Origin: Thalassobius sp965218685
Lineage (GTDB): Bacteria; Pseudomonadota; Alphaproteobacteria; Rhodobacterales; Rhodobacteraceae
Reading direction: 5' to 3'
NCBI RefSeq assembly: GCF_965218685.1
Contig: NZ_OZ244657.1
Location: 2,418,001-2,482,000 of the forward strand
DNA: 64,000 bases
The notes beneath the pieces are model-generated. The model worked only from the letters and a program-made list of their open reading frames with translations, was not told where the DNA came from and did not search any database. The translations under genes were made by a program, and so were the position numbers. Of this stretch, positions 32,903 to 42,333 are shown one piece after another (the stretch's first letter is position 1; each line of letters begins with the position of its first letter).

Positions 32903-33095
32903 GGAATCCCCGGATTTGACTGCCTTTCTTTGTTGCATAGGGCGTGTGGGCGTGAAGGGCAATCCATCCATGGGGTCCGCGCATGTGATTAAAAATTAGG
33001 CGCAACCCCCAAAGGGGGCTGATTTCTGGGCGCAATTCATTGAAGCCGCTAGGGGGATAAGCTAGTCCAGAGGCAAATGCACAAGGATTAGGCAA

Positions 33096-34079
33096 GTGTC
33101 GCTGAGCATTGCGGGCAAAAACTTAACACCACCGGTTTTCCTGGCGCCCCTGGCCGGAATCACGGACCTGCCGTTCCGTGACCTGGTGTCCCGTTTCGGG
33201 GCCGGTCTGGTGGTCAGCGAGATGGTCGCCAGCCAGGAAATGGTTCAGGCCAAGCCCGGCGTGCGCGAAAAGGCCGAGCTGGGCTTTGAGGCTGCGAATA
33301 CCTCGGTGCAGCTGGCGGGGCGCGACGCTGAATGGATGGCCAAGGCTGCCAAGATGGTGCAGGACAACGGTGCCAAGATCATCGACATCAATATGGGTTG
33401 CCCGGCCAAGAAGGTCGTGAATGGCTATTCCGGCTCGGCGTTGCTGAAAGATCTGGACCACGCGCTGACCTTGATCGAGGCCGTGGTAAATGCGGTCGAT
33501 TTGCCGGTGACGCTGAAGACGCGCCTTGGCTGGGATGATGATTTGCTCAACGCTCCCGAGCTGGCGCAGCGCGCGCAGGACGCGGGCATTCAGATGATTA
33601 CCATACACGGCCGTACGCGGTGCCAGTTCTACAAGGGACGTGCCGATTGGGATGCGATTGCGCGGGTCAAGGAAACTGTCTCGATCCCGGTGATCGCGAA
33701 CGGGGACATTGTCAGCGCCGACACCGCCCGCACGGCTTTGGATCGCTCGGGAGCGGATGGCGTAATGGTCGGGCGCGGGGCGCAAGGCCGGCCCTGGATT
33801 CTGGCGCAGATCGCGCACGAGCTTTATGGCGCCGAGGCCCCCCAGGTGCCCACGGGCGCGGATCTGGTCGAAATGGTGATCGCGCATTACGAGGCGATGC
33901 TGGCCTTTTATGGCGCTGATCTGGGCGGGCGCGTCGCCCGCAAACATCTTGGCTGGTACATGGACGAGGCGGGCACCGGCCCGCAACTGCGCCGTGCCGT
34001 GCTGACCTCGCGCGATCCAGCGCAGGTGATCGGGTTGTTGCCCGATGCCCTGAACCCTCAGCAAAAGGTCGCCGCGTGA
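33096..34079 (+). CDS. dusB: tRNA-dihydrouridine synthase B-type
   Basis: A 327-residue FMN enzyme that reduces uridines in the tRNA D-loop. FMN-binding (APLAGITDLPFRDLV), the active-site Cys in INMGCPAKKV and the C-terminal GRAR-like phosphate site (GVMVGRGAQGRPWIL) are seen. The start is GTG, with AAGGATTAGG ahead. It is the classical upstream partner of ntrBC in alphaproteobacteria (nifR3), and its stop overlaps the ntrB start. Confidence 0.95.
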   Translation: MSLSIAGKNLTPPVFLAPLAGITDLPFRDLVSRFGAGLVVSEMVASQEMVQAKPGVREKAELGFEAANTSVQLAGRDAEWMAKAAKMVQDNGAKIIDINMGCPAKKVVNGYSGSALLKDLDHALTLIEAVVNAVDLPVTLKTRLGWDDDLLNAPELAQRAQDAGIQMITIHGRTRCQFYKGRADWDAIARVKETVSIPVIANGDIVSADTARTALDRSGADGVMVGRGAQGRPWILAQIAHELYGAEAPQVPTGADLVEMVIAHYEAMLAFYGADLGGRVARKHLGWYMDEAGTGPQLRRAVLTSRDPAQVIGLLPDALNPQQKVAA

Positions 34080-35164
34080 TGCAGGACAATCTGATTTGGC
34101 AAAACCTGCCCGTGCCGGGCGTTCTGGTCGATGAAAACGACAATATTGCTGATATCAACCCCGCAGCCGAGGGGTTCCTGAATGCCTCGGCCCGCTCGAT
34201 CAAGGGGCAGCCGGTGTGGGATCGGATCATGATCGACGCGCCGCTGGAAGAGGCGTTCCAACGTGCCCGGACCAGCAAAACCCCTTTGTTCGTGAACGAC
34301 GTGGACGTCGGCACCGGCGAGCGGGCTCCGCTGCACTGCAACCTGCAGATTGCACCGATGCTGGGGATGGAGGGGCACATGCTGTTCCTGATCTCTCCGC
34401 GCGAGCTGGCCGGGCAGCTGACCCAAAGCCACAGCGTTAAATCCGCGGCCAAATCTGCCATCGGCATGGCCGAGATGCTTGCGCATGAAATCAAGAACCC
34501 CCTGGCGGGGATCACGGGCGCGGCGCAACTGCTTTCGATGAACTTGTCGGCCGAAGACCTCGAGCTGACCGATCTGATCGTGGCCGAAAGCCGCCGTATC
34601 GTGAAACTGCTGGAGCAGGTCGAACAGTTCGGCAACCTGACTGAACCGGAGCGTCAGGCCGTGAATATCCACGATGTTCTGGACCGCGCGCGGCGTTCGG
34701 CGTTGCTGGGCTTCGGCGCCCACATGAAGATCCTCGAAGAGTACGACCCCTCGTTGCCGATGGCCTATGGTGATCCTGACCAGCTTTTGCAGGTGGTTCT
34801 GAACCTGATCAAGAACGCGTCCGAGGCGGCGGGCAAGGAAGGCGGCACCATTCGGCTGCGCACATTCTATGAACACAGTTTCCGTCTGCGCCGCAGCGAT
34901 GGCACCGGCCAGGCATTGCCCCTGCAGGTCGAGATCGTGGACGACGGCCCCGGCCTGCCCGATGACATCAAGGGCGACATTTTCGATCCCTTCGTTTCGG
35001 GGCGCGAAAACGGCACGGGGCTGGGCCTTGCCTTGGTCAGCAAGATTATCGGGGACCATGGCGGTTGGATTTCCGTCAACTCGGTGCCCGGCCGCACTGT
35101 TTTCAAGATTTCACTGCCTTTGGATCCAACCCAGACGCGGCGTAAGAAAAAGGAGAGCCAGTAA
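34079..35164 (+). CDS. ntrB: Nitrogen regulation sensor histidine kinase NtrB
   Basis: A 361-residue cytoplasmic histidine kinase without membrane helices. An N-terminal PAS domain (about 8-100) precedes the DHp domain with the phospho-acceptor His136 in AEMLAHEIKNPLAGI, and the HATPase domain follows, with N box, DDGPGLP and GTGLGLALVSKI. NtrB phosphorylates NtrC under nitrogen limitation in response to PII. I take ATG 34079 (TGATG overlap with dusB) rather than the GTG one codon upstream. Confidence 0.95.
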   Translation: MQDNLIWQNLPVPGVLVDENDNIADINPAAEGFLNASARSIKGQPVWDRIMIDAPLEEAFQRARTSKTPLFVNDVDVGTGERAPLHCNLQIAPMLGMEGHMLFLISPRELAGQLTQSHSVKSAAKSAIGMAEMLAHEIKNPLAGITGAAQLLSMNLSAEDLELTDLIVAESRRIVKLLEQVEQFGNLTEPERQAVNIHDVLDRARRSALLGFGAHMKILEEYDPSLPMAYGDPDQLLQVVLNLIKNASEAAGKEGGTIRLRTFYEHSFRLRRSDGTGQALPLQVEIVDDGPGLPDDIKGDIFDPFVSGRENGTGLGLALVSKIIGDHGGWISVNSVPGRTVFKISLPLDPTQTRRKKKESQ

Positions 35165-36534
35165 TGGACGGTACCGTACTTGTAGCAGATGATGACCGCA
35201 CGATCCGAACGGTGCTGACCCAGGCTTTGACCCGTGCAGGCTGTAAGGTTCATGCGACCTCCTCGTTGACCACGCTGATGCGCTGGGTCGGCGAGGGCAA
35301 AGGCGATGTGGTCATCAGTGATGTGATGATGCCTGACGGCAACGGGCTTGAGATGCTGCCCAAGATTGCCGAGGACCGACCGGGCCTGCCGGTGATTGTG
35401 ATCTCGGCGCAGAACACGATCATGACCGCGATTCAGGCCGCCGAGGCCGAAGCCTATGACTATCTGCCAAAACCCTTCGATCTGCCTGACCTGATGAAAC
35501 GCACCGCGCGGGCGCTGGAGCAACGCCGCCGCGCGGCCCCCGCCGCAGCGCCTGCTGAGGCAAACGAGCGGCCCGACGATTTGCCGCTTGTGGGGCGCAC
35601 TCCGGCGATGCAGTCGCTGTACCGTTTGGTTGCGAAGGTGATGAACACCGATTTGCCCGTTCTGATCGCGGGTGAAAGCGGCACCGGCAAATCGCTGATC
35701 GCCCGTGCGATCCACGATTTCTCGGATCGGCGCACCTTGCCCTTCGTGACGGCCACCGCTGCGGATTTGCAAGATATCGAAGGCCCCGCGCGCATTCTGG
35801 CCCGCGTCAAGGGCGGCACCCTGCTGATCGACGAGATCGGTGACATCGATCTTGAGGTTCAGGCACGTATCGTGCGCATGATGGACAGCCCCGGAGACAA
35901 TGTTCCGCGCTTCATGGCCACCAGCCAAAGCGACCTGTCCGATGCCCTGGACAAGGGAAACATGCGTCAGGACCTGTATTACCGCCTGTCCGGCGCGACG
36001 TTGCTGGTGCCCTCGCTTCGCGAACGGGTCGAGGATATCCCGCTGCTGGCAGACCACTTCCTGGTGCGGTCGGAGCGGGACGGGGCACCCAAGCGGATAC
36101 TGTCCAAGGACGCGCTGGAACTGATGCGCGTCTACAGCTGGCCTGGCAACGTGCGGCAGTTGGAAAATGCCATTAAGCGTCTGGTGCTGACATCACGCTC
36201 GGACGAGATTGCCCGCTCCGAGGTCGAGGCCGTCCTGGGCAACCAGCCCGAGATGGAGCCGGTTCTTGGCGGTGGGGACGCAGAAAAGCTGTCGGCCTCG
36301 GTCGCGCGTCACCTGCGTCGATATTTCGATCTGCATGGCAACATGCTGCCTCCGCCGGGCCTGTATGGTCGGATTTTGAAAGAGGTCGAGCAGCCCCTGA
36401 TCGAAATCGCGCTTGAGGCGACTGGCGGCAATCAGGCCAAATGTGCCGATTTGCTGGGGATCAACCGCAATACCTTGCGTAAGAAAATCACCGATCTGGA
36501 TATTCGCGTGACTCGTCGCCGCAAATTGATGTAA
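35164..36534 (+). CDS. ntrC: Nitrogen regulation response regulator NtrC, lacking GAFTGA
   Basis: A 456-residue response regulator: REC domain (Asp53 in VVISDVMMPDG), AAA+ domain with Walker A (GESGTGKS, 170-177) and Walker B-like LLIDEIGDID, and a Fis-type HTH at the C-terminus. The segment that in sigma-54 activators carries GAFTGA is deleted, with only about 20 residues between TATAADLQD and VKGGTLLIDE. Rhodobacter capsulatus NtrC is a known example lacking this loop and activating the housekeeping RNA polymerase, so the same is expected here. Start overlaps the ntrB stop by 1 base. Confidence 0.95.
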   Translation: MDGTVLVADDDRTIRTVLTQALTRAGCKVHATSSLTTLMRWVGEGKGDVVISDVMMPDGNGLEMLPKIAEDRPGLPVIVISAQNTIMTAIQAAEAEAYDYLPKPFDLPDLMKRTARALEQRRRAAPAAAPAEANERPDDLPLVGRTPAMQSLYRLVAKVMNTDLPVLIAGESGTGKSLIARAIHDFSDRRTLPFVTATAADLQDIEGPARILARVKGGTLLIDEIGDIDLEVQARIVRMMDSPGDNVPRFMATSQSDLSDALDKGNMRQDLYYRLSGATLLVPSLRERVEDIPLLADHFLVRSERDGAPKRILSKDALELMRVYSWPGNVRQLENAIKRLVLTSRSDEIARSEVEAVLGNQPEMEPVLGGGDAEKLSASVARHLRRYFDLHGNMLPPPGLYGRILKEVEQPLIEIALEATGGNQAKCADLLGINRNTLRKKITDLDIRVTRRRKLM

Positions 36535-36619
36535 AACCGCAACAGGCGTGGCTCGATTGCATCGGGTCATAAAAGAGGCGGAAGCCGCAACATAGCGGCG
36601 CATCAACGAGGAGTGGCGG

Positions 36620-38872
36620 GTGACAACCCGGGCACGACATCCATCAGCTTGGCAAAGGCTGCGACGTCTAAGGCGTCAGCGCCGTGTGCAGAACATGGCA
36701 ACCTTTGCGCTTGTGTCGCTGGGGCCGGTTCTGGTCATCAGCACATTCTTGATTCTTGGTCCCCTTGATCAGGGGTCGTCCTCTCCCAGTTTGCGACTCA
36801 TCCTGCTGGCTGATTTCGTCTATGTTCTGGTCGTTGCGGCGTTGGTTTTGCAGCGGATCGTGGCGTTGGTGGCGGCGCGGCGCGCTCAATCGGCAGGTTC
36901 TCGCCTACACCTGCGCCTGACCGGCGCGTTTGCCATTCTTGCGCTGATCCCAACGGTCTCGGTCGCGATTTTCGCGGCGTTGACGGTGAACGTGGGCCTC
37001 GAGGGCTGGTTCTCGGACAGGGTGCGGCAGGTGGTGGGCAGCTCGCTTGAGGCGGCCGAAGCCTACGAGGAAGAGCACCGCCGCGACCTGAGCCAGGACG
37101 CCCTGATTCTTGCCGGCATTCTGGACGCCACCCGCCAGCGCACCTTCTTCATGGGGGATAATGGCATCCGCAACGTGCTGGCGCAGGGCCAGGCCCAGAT
37201 CCAACGCGGCTTGCGCGAAGCCTTCGTTATCGACGGAGCGGGCGAGATCATATCGCGCGGTGAACGCTCGTACCTGTTCGATTATGAAAAGCCCAGCGAG
37301 GCGCAGATCGAAACCGCCCGCACCGAGGGCATCCTGGTCATCGAAGATTGGGAAAATAACGAATTTCGGGCCTTGGTCGGTCTGAACGCATTTGTGGATC
37401 GCTTTTTGTACGTCAGTCGCGACGTGGACGGCGAGTTGCTTAGCCTTCTGGACGAAACCAAGGAAACGGCGCAGTTCTACCAACAACTTGAAAATGAGCG
37501 TGGCCGCGTCCTGTTTGAATTCGGCCTCATTTATCTTGGGTTCGCCGTTATCCTGATTCTGGCCGCAATCTGGCTGGGCCTGTGGTTTGCAGAACGGCTT
37601 TCGCGGCCTGTCGGCAGCCTGACGGGCGCGGCGAAACGTGTGGGCGCCGGCGACTTGGACGTGCGTGTGATCGAAGAAGAGGGCGATGACGAGATCGCCA
37701 TGCTGGGTCGCTACTTCAACCAGATGACCCGCCAGCTGAAGGCGCAGCGCACGACGCTGCTGGAAAACACCGACCAGATCGAACGTCGGCGCCGGTTGTT
37801 CGATTCCGTGCTCAGCTCGGTCACCTCGGGCGTTGTTGGGCTGGACGATCAGGGGCGTGTGGCTTTTGTGAACCGCTCGGCGCAGCGGTTGCTGGATTGG
37901 CATGACGAACACCAGTCCCTGAGCTTGGAGCTGGCGGTGCCCGAGTTTGGCGCGCTTTTCAAACGTCTGATCTCGGGCGAGGGGGCGGCCGTTCAGGAAG
38001 AAATCAAGGTCACCCGCAATGGCCGCTTGGAAAACCTGCTGGTGCGCATGTCCCCGCGCTATGCTGAAGGTGGCGAGCTTGAAGGATATGTGGTCGCCTT
38101 TGACGATGTGACAAATCTTGTGGCTGCGCAACGTATGGCGGCCTGGGGCGACGTGGCGCGCCGCATTGCCCACGAGATCAAGAACCCGCTGACTCCCATT
38201 CAGCTGAGCGCCGAGCGGATCAAGCGTAAGTTCAGTCGCCATCTGGACGAGCCGCTGACCGACGATCTGTCGCAACTGACCGGTGTGATCGTGCGGCAGA
38301 CGGATGACCTGAGGCGGATCGTGGACGAGTTTTCAAAATTCGCGCGGATGCCCGAGCCCGAGCTGCGTACCGTCAGCCTGCGAGAACTGGCCGAGGCGGC
38401 CGTTCTGCTGCAGCAAAGCGGCCAACCCGAGGTGCTGATAACCTCGGATCTGGGTGAGGATCCGATGATGGCAGATCTGGACGCCACAATGATCAATCAG
38501 GCGCTTACGAATTTGTTGAAAAACGCCGGGGAAGCCATTGATATTAAAAAAGAACAAAGCGCGGATTTTTGCCCGGAAATTCGAGTGCGAGCTAGCGTCG
38601 AAGGGCGTGTAGCTGTCATCACTATCGCTGATAACGGCATCGGCCTACCTGAAGACCGTGCCCGTCTGTTCGAACCTTACGTGACAACTCGTAGCGAAGG
38701 GACGGGCCTTGGCCTGCCCATCGTACGCAAGATTGTCGAAGAACACGGCGGTACGTTGGATCTGGTGGATGCCGATCCTTTTGATGACACCGGTCGCCGC
38801 GGTGCCATGGCGGTGATCCGACTGCCATTGCTGGAAATTGTTGAAGCTAACCAAGAACAAGTAGAGCGTTGA
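36620..38872 (+). CDS. ntrY: Sensor histidine kinase NtrY
   Basis: A 750-residue membrane histidine kinase. Three helices lie in the first 120 residues, and a fourth near 295-320 flanks a periplasmic domain (about 120-290). HAMP (about 325-375), PAS (about 390-490), DHp with RRIAHEIKNPLTPIQLS and HATPase with NGIGLPEDR and GTGLGLPIVRKI follow. Start codon is GTG 36620, with AGGAG ahead. It is thought to phosphorylate NtrX and cross-talk with NtrC, sensing redox or nitrogen status. Confidence 0.93.
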   Translation: MTTRARHPSAWQRLRRLRRQRRVQNMATFALVSLGPVLVISTFLILGPLDQGSSSPSLRLILLADFVYVLVVAALVLQRIVALVAARRAQSAGSRLHLRLTGAFAILALIPTVSVAIFAALTVNVGLEGWFSDRVRQVVGSSLEAAEAYEEEHRRDLSQDALILAGILDATRQRTFFMGDNGIRNVLAQGQAQIQRGLREAFVIDGAGEIISRGERSYLFDYEKPSEAQIETARTEGILVIEDWENNEFRALVGLNAFVDRFLYVSRDVDGELLSLLDETKETAQFYQQLENERGRVLFEFGLIYLGFAVILILAAIWLGLWFAERLSRPVGSLTGAAKRVGAGDLDVRVIEEEGDDEIAMLGRYFNQMTRQLKAQRTTLLENTDQIERRRRLFDSVLSSVTSGVVGLDDQGRVAFVNRSAQRLLDWHDEHQSLSLELAVPEFGALFKRLISGEGAAVQEEIKVTRNGRLENLLVRMSPRYAEGGELEGYVVAFDDVTNLVAAQRMAAWGDVARRIAHEIKNPLTPIQLSAERIKRKFSRHLDEPLTDDLSQLTGVIVRQTDDLRRIVDEFSKFARMPEPELRTVSLRELAEAAVLLQQSGQPEVLITSDLGEDPMMADLDATMINQALTNLLKNAGEAIDIKKEQSADFCPEIRVRASVEGRVAVITIADNGIGLPEDRARLFEPYVTTRSEGTGLGLPIVRKIVEEHGGTLDLVDADPFDDTGRRGAMAVIRLPLLEIVEANQEQVER

Positions 38873-38878
38873 GGACCC

Positions 38879-40288
38879 ATGGGTGATATTCTGATTGTCG
38901 ATGATGAACGCGACATCCGCGAGCTGATCTCGGATATTCTTGAGGACGAGGGCTATACGACCCGTCTGGCCGGAAACTCGGACGATGCGATGAAAGAAAT
39001 CAACGCCGAGGCCCCCGCGCTGATGATTTTGGATATCTGGCTGAAAGACAGCCGGATGGACGGGATCGATATCCTGAAGACGGCAAAACGCGATAACCCG
39101 GACGTGCCGGTGGTGATCATTTCGGGGCATGGCAATATCGAAATCGCGGTGGCGGCGATCAAGCAGGGCGCCTTCGATTTCATCGAAAAACCCTTCAATA
39201 TTGATCAGTTGCTGGTTGTGATCCGCCGCGCGATGGAAACTTCGCGGCTGCGTCGGGAAAACCGCGAATTGCGACAGCGCGAGGTCAGCTCGTTCGAGAT
39301 GGTCGGCTCGTCCGCGGCCTATCGCGCGTTGCTAAATCAGCTGGACAAGGTGACGAAATCCAATGGCCGGGTGATGTTGTCCGGCCCGGCGGGCGTGGGC
39401 AAGGAAGTTGCGGCGCGCTATATTCACGCCAATTCGAACCGGGCGTCGGGGCCGTTTATCACGATCAGCTGCGCCTCGATCGAGCCGGACCGCGTCGAAG
39501 AGGTTCTGTTCGGCCGTGAAAGCAGCGAAAAGGGCATCGAGCCTGGCCTTTTGGAACAAGCGCACGGTGGTGTGGTGTTCTTTGACGAAGTCGCGGACAT
39601 GCCAATGGGCACACAGTCGAAAATTCTGCGCGTATTGGTTGATCAGCAATTTCAAAGGGTTGGTGGGTCCGAAAAGGTGCGGGTCGACCTGCGGGTTATC
39701 TCGTCAACCAACCGCAGCCTCGAGGCCGAGATCAGCGCGGGTAATTTCCGCGAAGAACTGTATCATCGCCTGAATGTGGTGCCGATTGCCGTGCCCTCGC
39801 TTGAGGAACGCCGCGAAGATATTCCCGAACTTGCCGCGCATTTCATCGAAATGTTCCACCGCACCCAAGGCTTGCCGCTGCGCAAGATCTCGGGGGATGC
39901 GGCCGCGTTGATGCAGACGATGGTCTGGCCGGGCAATGTGCGCCAACTGCGCAATCTGATCGAACGGGTGCTGATCCTGCATGATGGGGACAAGCCGATC
40001 GAGGTGAAAGACCTGCCGCAGGAAACTGACAGCGGTAGCAAGGAAGAACGCGTTCTGCTGACCGGGGCGCTGGCCACGCTGCCGCTGCGCGAAGCGCGCG
40101 AAGTGTTCGAGCGCGAGTACCTGCTGACCCAGATCAACCGCTTTGGCGGCAATATCAGCCGCACGGCCAATTTCGTCGGGATGGAGCGCAGCGCGCTGCA
40201 CCGCAAGCTGAAATCGCTGAACGTGGTGACCTCGAACAAATCTGGTGCCCGCGTGGCCCATGTGGAAAACGAGGACGCAGACGCCTGA
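38879..40288 (+). CDS. ntrX: Response regulator NtrX, without canonical GAFTGA
   Basis: A 469-residue response regulator: REC domain with Asp52 in ILDIWLKDS, AAA+ domain with Walker A (SGPAGVGKE) and Fis-type HTH (ISRTANFVGMERSALHRKL). At the sigma-54 contact the sequence reads LFGRESSEKGIEPGLL (210-224), so the GAFTGA loop is missing. It acts with NtrY. It lies 6 bases after ntrY and completes dusB-ntrBC-ntrYX. Its targets include envelope and respiratory genes in other alphaproteobacteria. Confidence 0.93.
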   Translation: MGDILIVDDERDIRELISDILEDEGYTTRLAGNSDDAMKEINAEAPALMILDIWLKDSRMDGIDILKTAKRDNPDVPVVIISGHGNIEIAVAAIKQGAFDFIEKPFNIDQLLVVIRRAMETSRLRRENRELRQREVSSFEMVGSSAAYRALLNQLDKVTKSNGRVMLSGPAGVGKEVAARYIHANSNRASGPFITISCASIEPDRVEEVLFGRESSEKGIEPGLLEQAHGGVVFFDEVADMPMGTQSKILRVLVDQQFQRVGGSEKVRVDLRVISSTNRSLEAEISAGNFREELYHRLNVVPIAVPSLEERREDIPELAAHFIEMFHRTQGLPLRKISGDAAALMQTMVWPGNVRQLRNLIERVLILHDGDKPIEVKDLPQETDSGSKEERVLLTGALATLPLREAREVFEREYLLTQINRFGGNISRTANFVGMERSALHRKLKSLNVVTSNKSGARVAHVENEDADA

Positions 40289-40297
40289 TCAAAGCGG

Positions 40298-40741
40298 TCA
40301 GTTCGGCGTCACAGCGCGATATCCGGTCTTGGTGCGCACGGCGCAGCTGTCCTCGGTCAGGGCAGGTACCTTGCCGGGAAGCGTTTCGGGGGCAGGGCCC
40401 TGGCAGATCGGCAGCTCGACCTGAGCATAACCCTTGTCGACCATGCACTGGGCCTCGTACCGCGCACGCAGGTCCTTGTTGGCGTCATAGACGACCACGT
40501 GACCGCCGAAGGTGGTATAGGTGGTTTCGCAATTCCCCTCGCTGTCGCAGGTCTGATGTGGGATGACATGTACCGGTGTGACGCGGGTCAGCTTGTTCAC
40601 AGGCACCTCTTTCAGCGCTTTAACCTTACAGGCGGTTTCATCCGACTGAAGCCGCGCCAAAGAGGCCCCGTTCTTGTGATAGACGTCTACCGGGAAGCAG
40701 CCGGCGAGAAGAGCGAAGGCCAAGAGTGAATGAACACGCAT
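40298..40741 (-). CDS. Putative lipoprotein
   Basis: A 147-residue envelope protein with a lipoprotein signal: ALLAGC gives the lipobox, with the lipidated Cys15. The mature protein holds four more Cys, two near QTCDSEGNCE and two in QCMVD and ICQG, a pattern that suggests disulphides. It has no recognised family. It is convergent with ntrX, with 9 bases between the stops. Confidence 0.75.
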   Translation of the reverse strand: MRVHSLLAFALLAGCFPVDVYHKNGASLARLQSDETACKVKALKEVPVNKLTRVTPVHVIPHQTCDSEGNCETTYTTFGGHVVVYDANKDLRARYEAQCMVDKGYAQVELPICQGPAPETLPGKVPALTEDSCAVRTKTGYRAVTPN

Positions 40742-40950
40742 GTGTTGGGTCCTTTCGTCTGATGAGCAAAAAGCTTGTTGTATGAAACGGCGTGTAGGGC
40801 TCTTTCCGGCGCTGCGCCGCGTTCAAATCAAGCGATATCATCGGGTTGTGTCCCCATGTCCTCAGTTTGAAGCCTTTTGGATCATTAATCAATTGACCCT
40901 CATCAGGGGGCATGCGATTCAGGGCTTCTGACACGAAAGGGAGTGTTGGC

Positions 40951-42330
40951 ATGAAGGTCATCATTTGCGGTGCTGGTCAGGTCGGCTGGCAGATTGCGCG
41001 TCACCTGTCCGGGGAACGTAACGACGTGACGGTGGTGGACAACAACCCCGATCTGGTGCGCCGCGCGACCGATACGCTGGATGTGCAGGGGATCGCGGGG
41101 TTTGCCTCGTATCCGGACGTGCTGGACCGGGCAGGCGCCCGGGACGCGGATATGATCATCGCGGCGACATACTCGGACGAGGTGAACATGGTCACCTGTC
41201 AGGTCGCTCACTCGGTTTTTGCCATTCCGCGAAAAATCGCGCGTCTGCGCAGCCAAAGCTATCTGACAGCGATTTATTCGGATCTTTATCGCCGCGATCA
41301 CCTGCCGATTGACGTGGTGATCAGCCCCGAACGCGAAGTGGCTGAGGCCGCGCTTCAGCGACTTGCCTCGCCGGCAGCTTTTGACACCGAAACCTTTCTG
41401 GGCGGACGCGCGCAGCTTTTGGGCATCACCATCGAGGAAGAATGCCCCGTGGTGAACACCCCCTTGCGGCAGCTAAACGAGCTGTTTCCGACCCTGCGGA
41501 TCGTGGTGGTCGGCGTGCGGCGTGAAGGGACATTGTTCGCTCCCGAGCCCGGTGACCAGCTGTTCGTTGGGGACGAATGCTATGTCTTTGTCGTCAACGA
41601 GGACGTCCCGCGCACGATGGAGGTTTTCGGCAAGACCAGTAAAACCCAGGAACGTGTGGTGATCATCGGTGGCGGCAATGTCGGTCTGGCCGTGGCCAGC
41701 GCGCTCGAATCGCGAACGGATCGCCGTATCCGCGCCAAGGTTATCGAGAAAAAACGCCGGTTCGCGGAAATTGCGGCTGACGCGCTTGAGCGGACGATTG
41801 TGTTGCATGGCGACGGGCTGGACTCGGCGCTGCTGGCCGAGGCGAATATCAGCCGGGCCGACGCGATCCTGTGTGTGACCGACGACGACAAAACCAACAT
41901 GCTGGCGGCGGTACGCGCGAAAACCGAAGGCTGCCCGATGGCCATCGCGCTGATCAATGATCCGACGCTGACCACGATGATGGGGCCGTTGGGGATTGAT
42001 GCCTATATCAACCCGCGCGCGACCACCGTCTCCTCGATCCTGCGGCATATCCGGCATGGCCGGGTGCGGGGCGTGTATTCGATCGGGGATGCCGAGGCCG
42101 AGATGATCGAGGCCGAGGTCCTGTCGACCTCGCCCATTGCGGGCCAAAGGGTGCGCGACATCGATTTCCCCGAGGGCGTGTTGGTCGGCGGTATCCTGAA
42201 AGGCGACCGCGTGGTCAAACCCGGCAGCGATACCCGCGTGGACGAAGGTGACGTGATCTGCCTGTTCTCGATGGCCTCAGACGTTCCCGAGGTCGAGCGG
42301 CTGCTGCAAGTTTCGATTGACTTCTTTTAA
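40951..42330 (+). CDS. trkA: Trk potassium uptake regulatory protein TrkA
   Basis: A 459-residue cytoplasmic regulator with two RCK repeats, each an NAD-binding Rossmann domain (VIICGAGQVGWQIARHL at the N-terminus and VVIIGGGNVGLAVASALE near residue 233) followed by a TrkA_C subdomain. It gates TrkH. The start at 40951 follows GGGAG. trkH begins 3 bases after the stop. Confidence 0.95.
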   Translation: MKVIICGAGQVGWQIARHLSGERNDVTVVDNNPDLVRRATDTLDVQGIAGFASYPDVLDRAGARDADMIIAATYSDEVNMVTCQVAHSVFAIPRKIARLRSQSYLTAIYSDLYRRDHLPIDVVISPEREVAEAALQRLASPAAFDTETFLGGRAQLLGITIEEECPVVNTPLRQLNELFPTLRIVVVGVRREGTLFAPEPGDQLFVGDECYVFVVNEDVPRTMEVFGKTSKTQERVVIIGGGNVGLAVASALESRTDRRIRAKVIEKKRRFAEIAADALERTIVLHGDGLDSALLAEANISRADAILCVTDDDKTNMLAAVRAKTEGCPMAIALINDPTLTTMMGPLGIDAYINPRATTVSSILRHIRHGRVRGVYSIGDAEAEMIEAEVLSTSPIAGQRVRDIDFPEGVLVGGILKGDRVVKPGSDTRVDEGDVICLFSMASDVPEVERLLQVSIDFF

Positions 42331-42333
42331 GCC

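Noticed and set aside
33006..33018. CCCCC-AAA-GGGGG hairpin between ispDF and dusB
   Set aside because: Short, in a divergent promoter region, without a T tract; too weak to call a terminator or operator.
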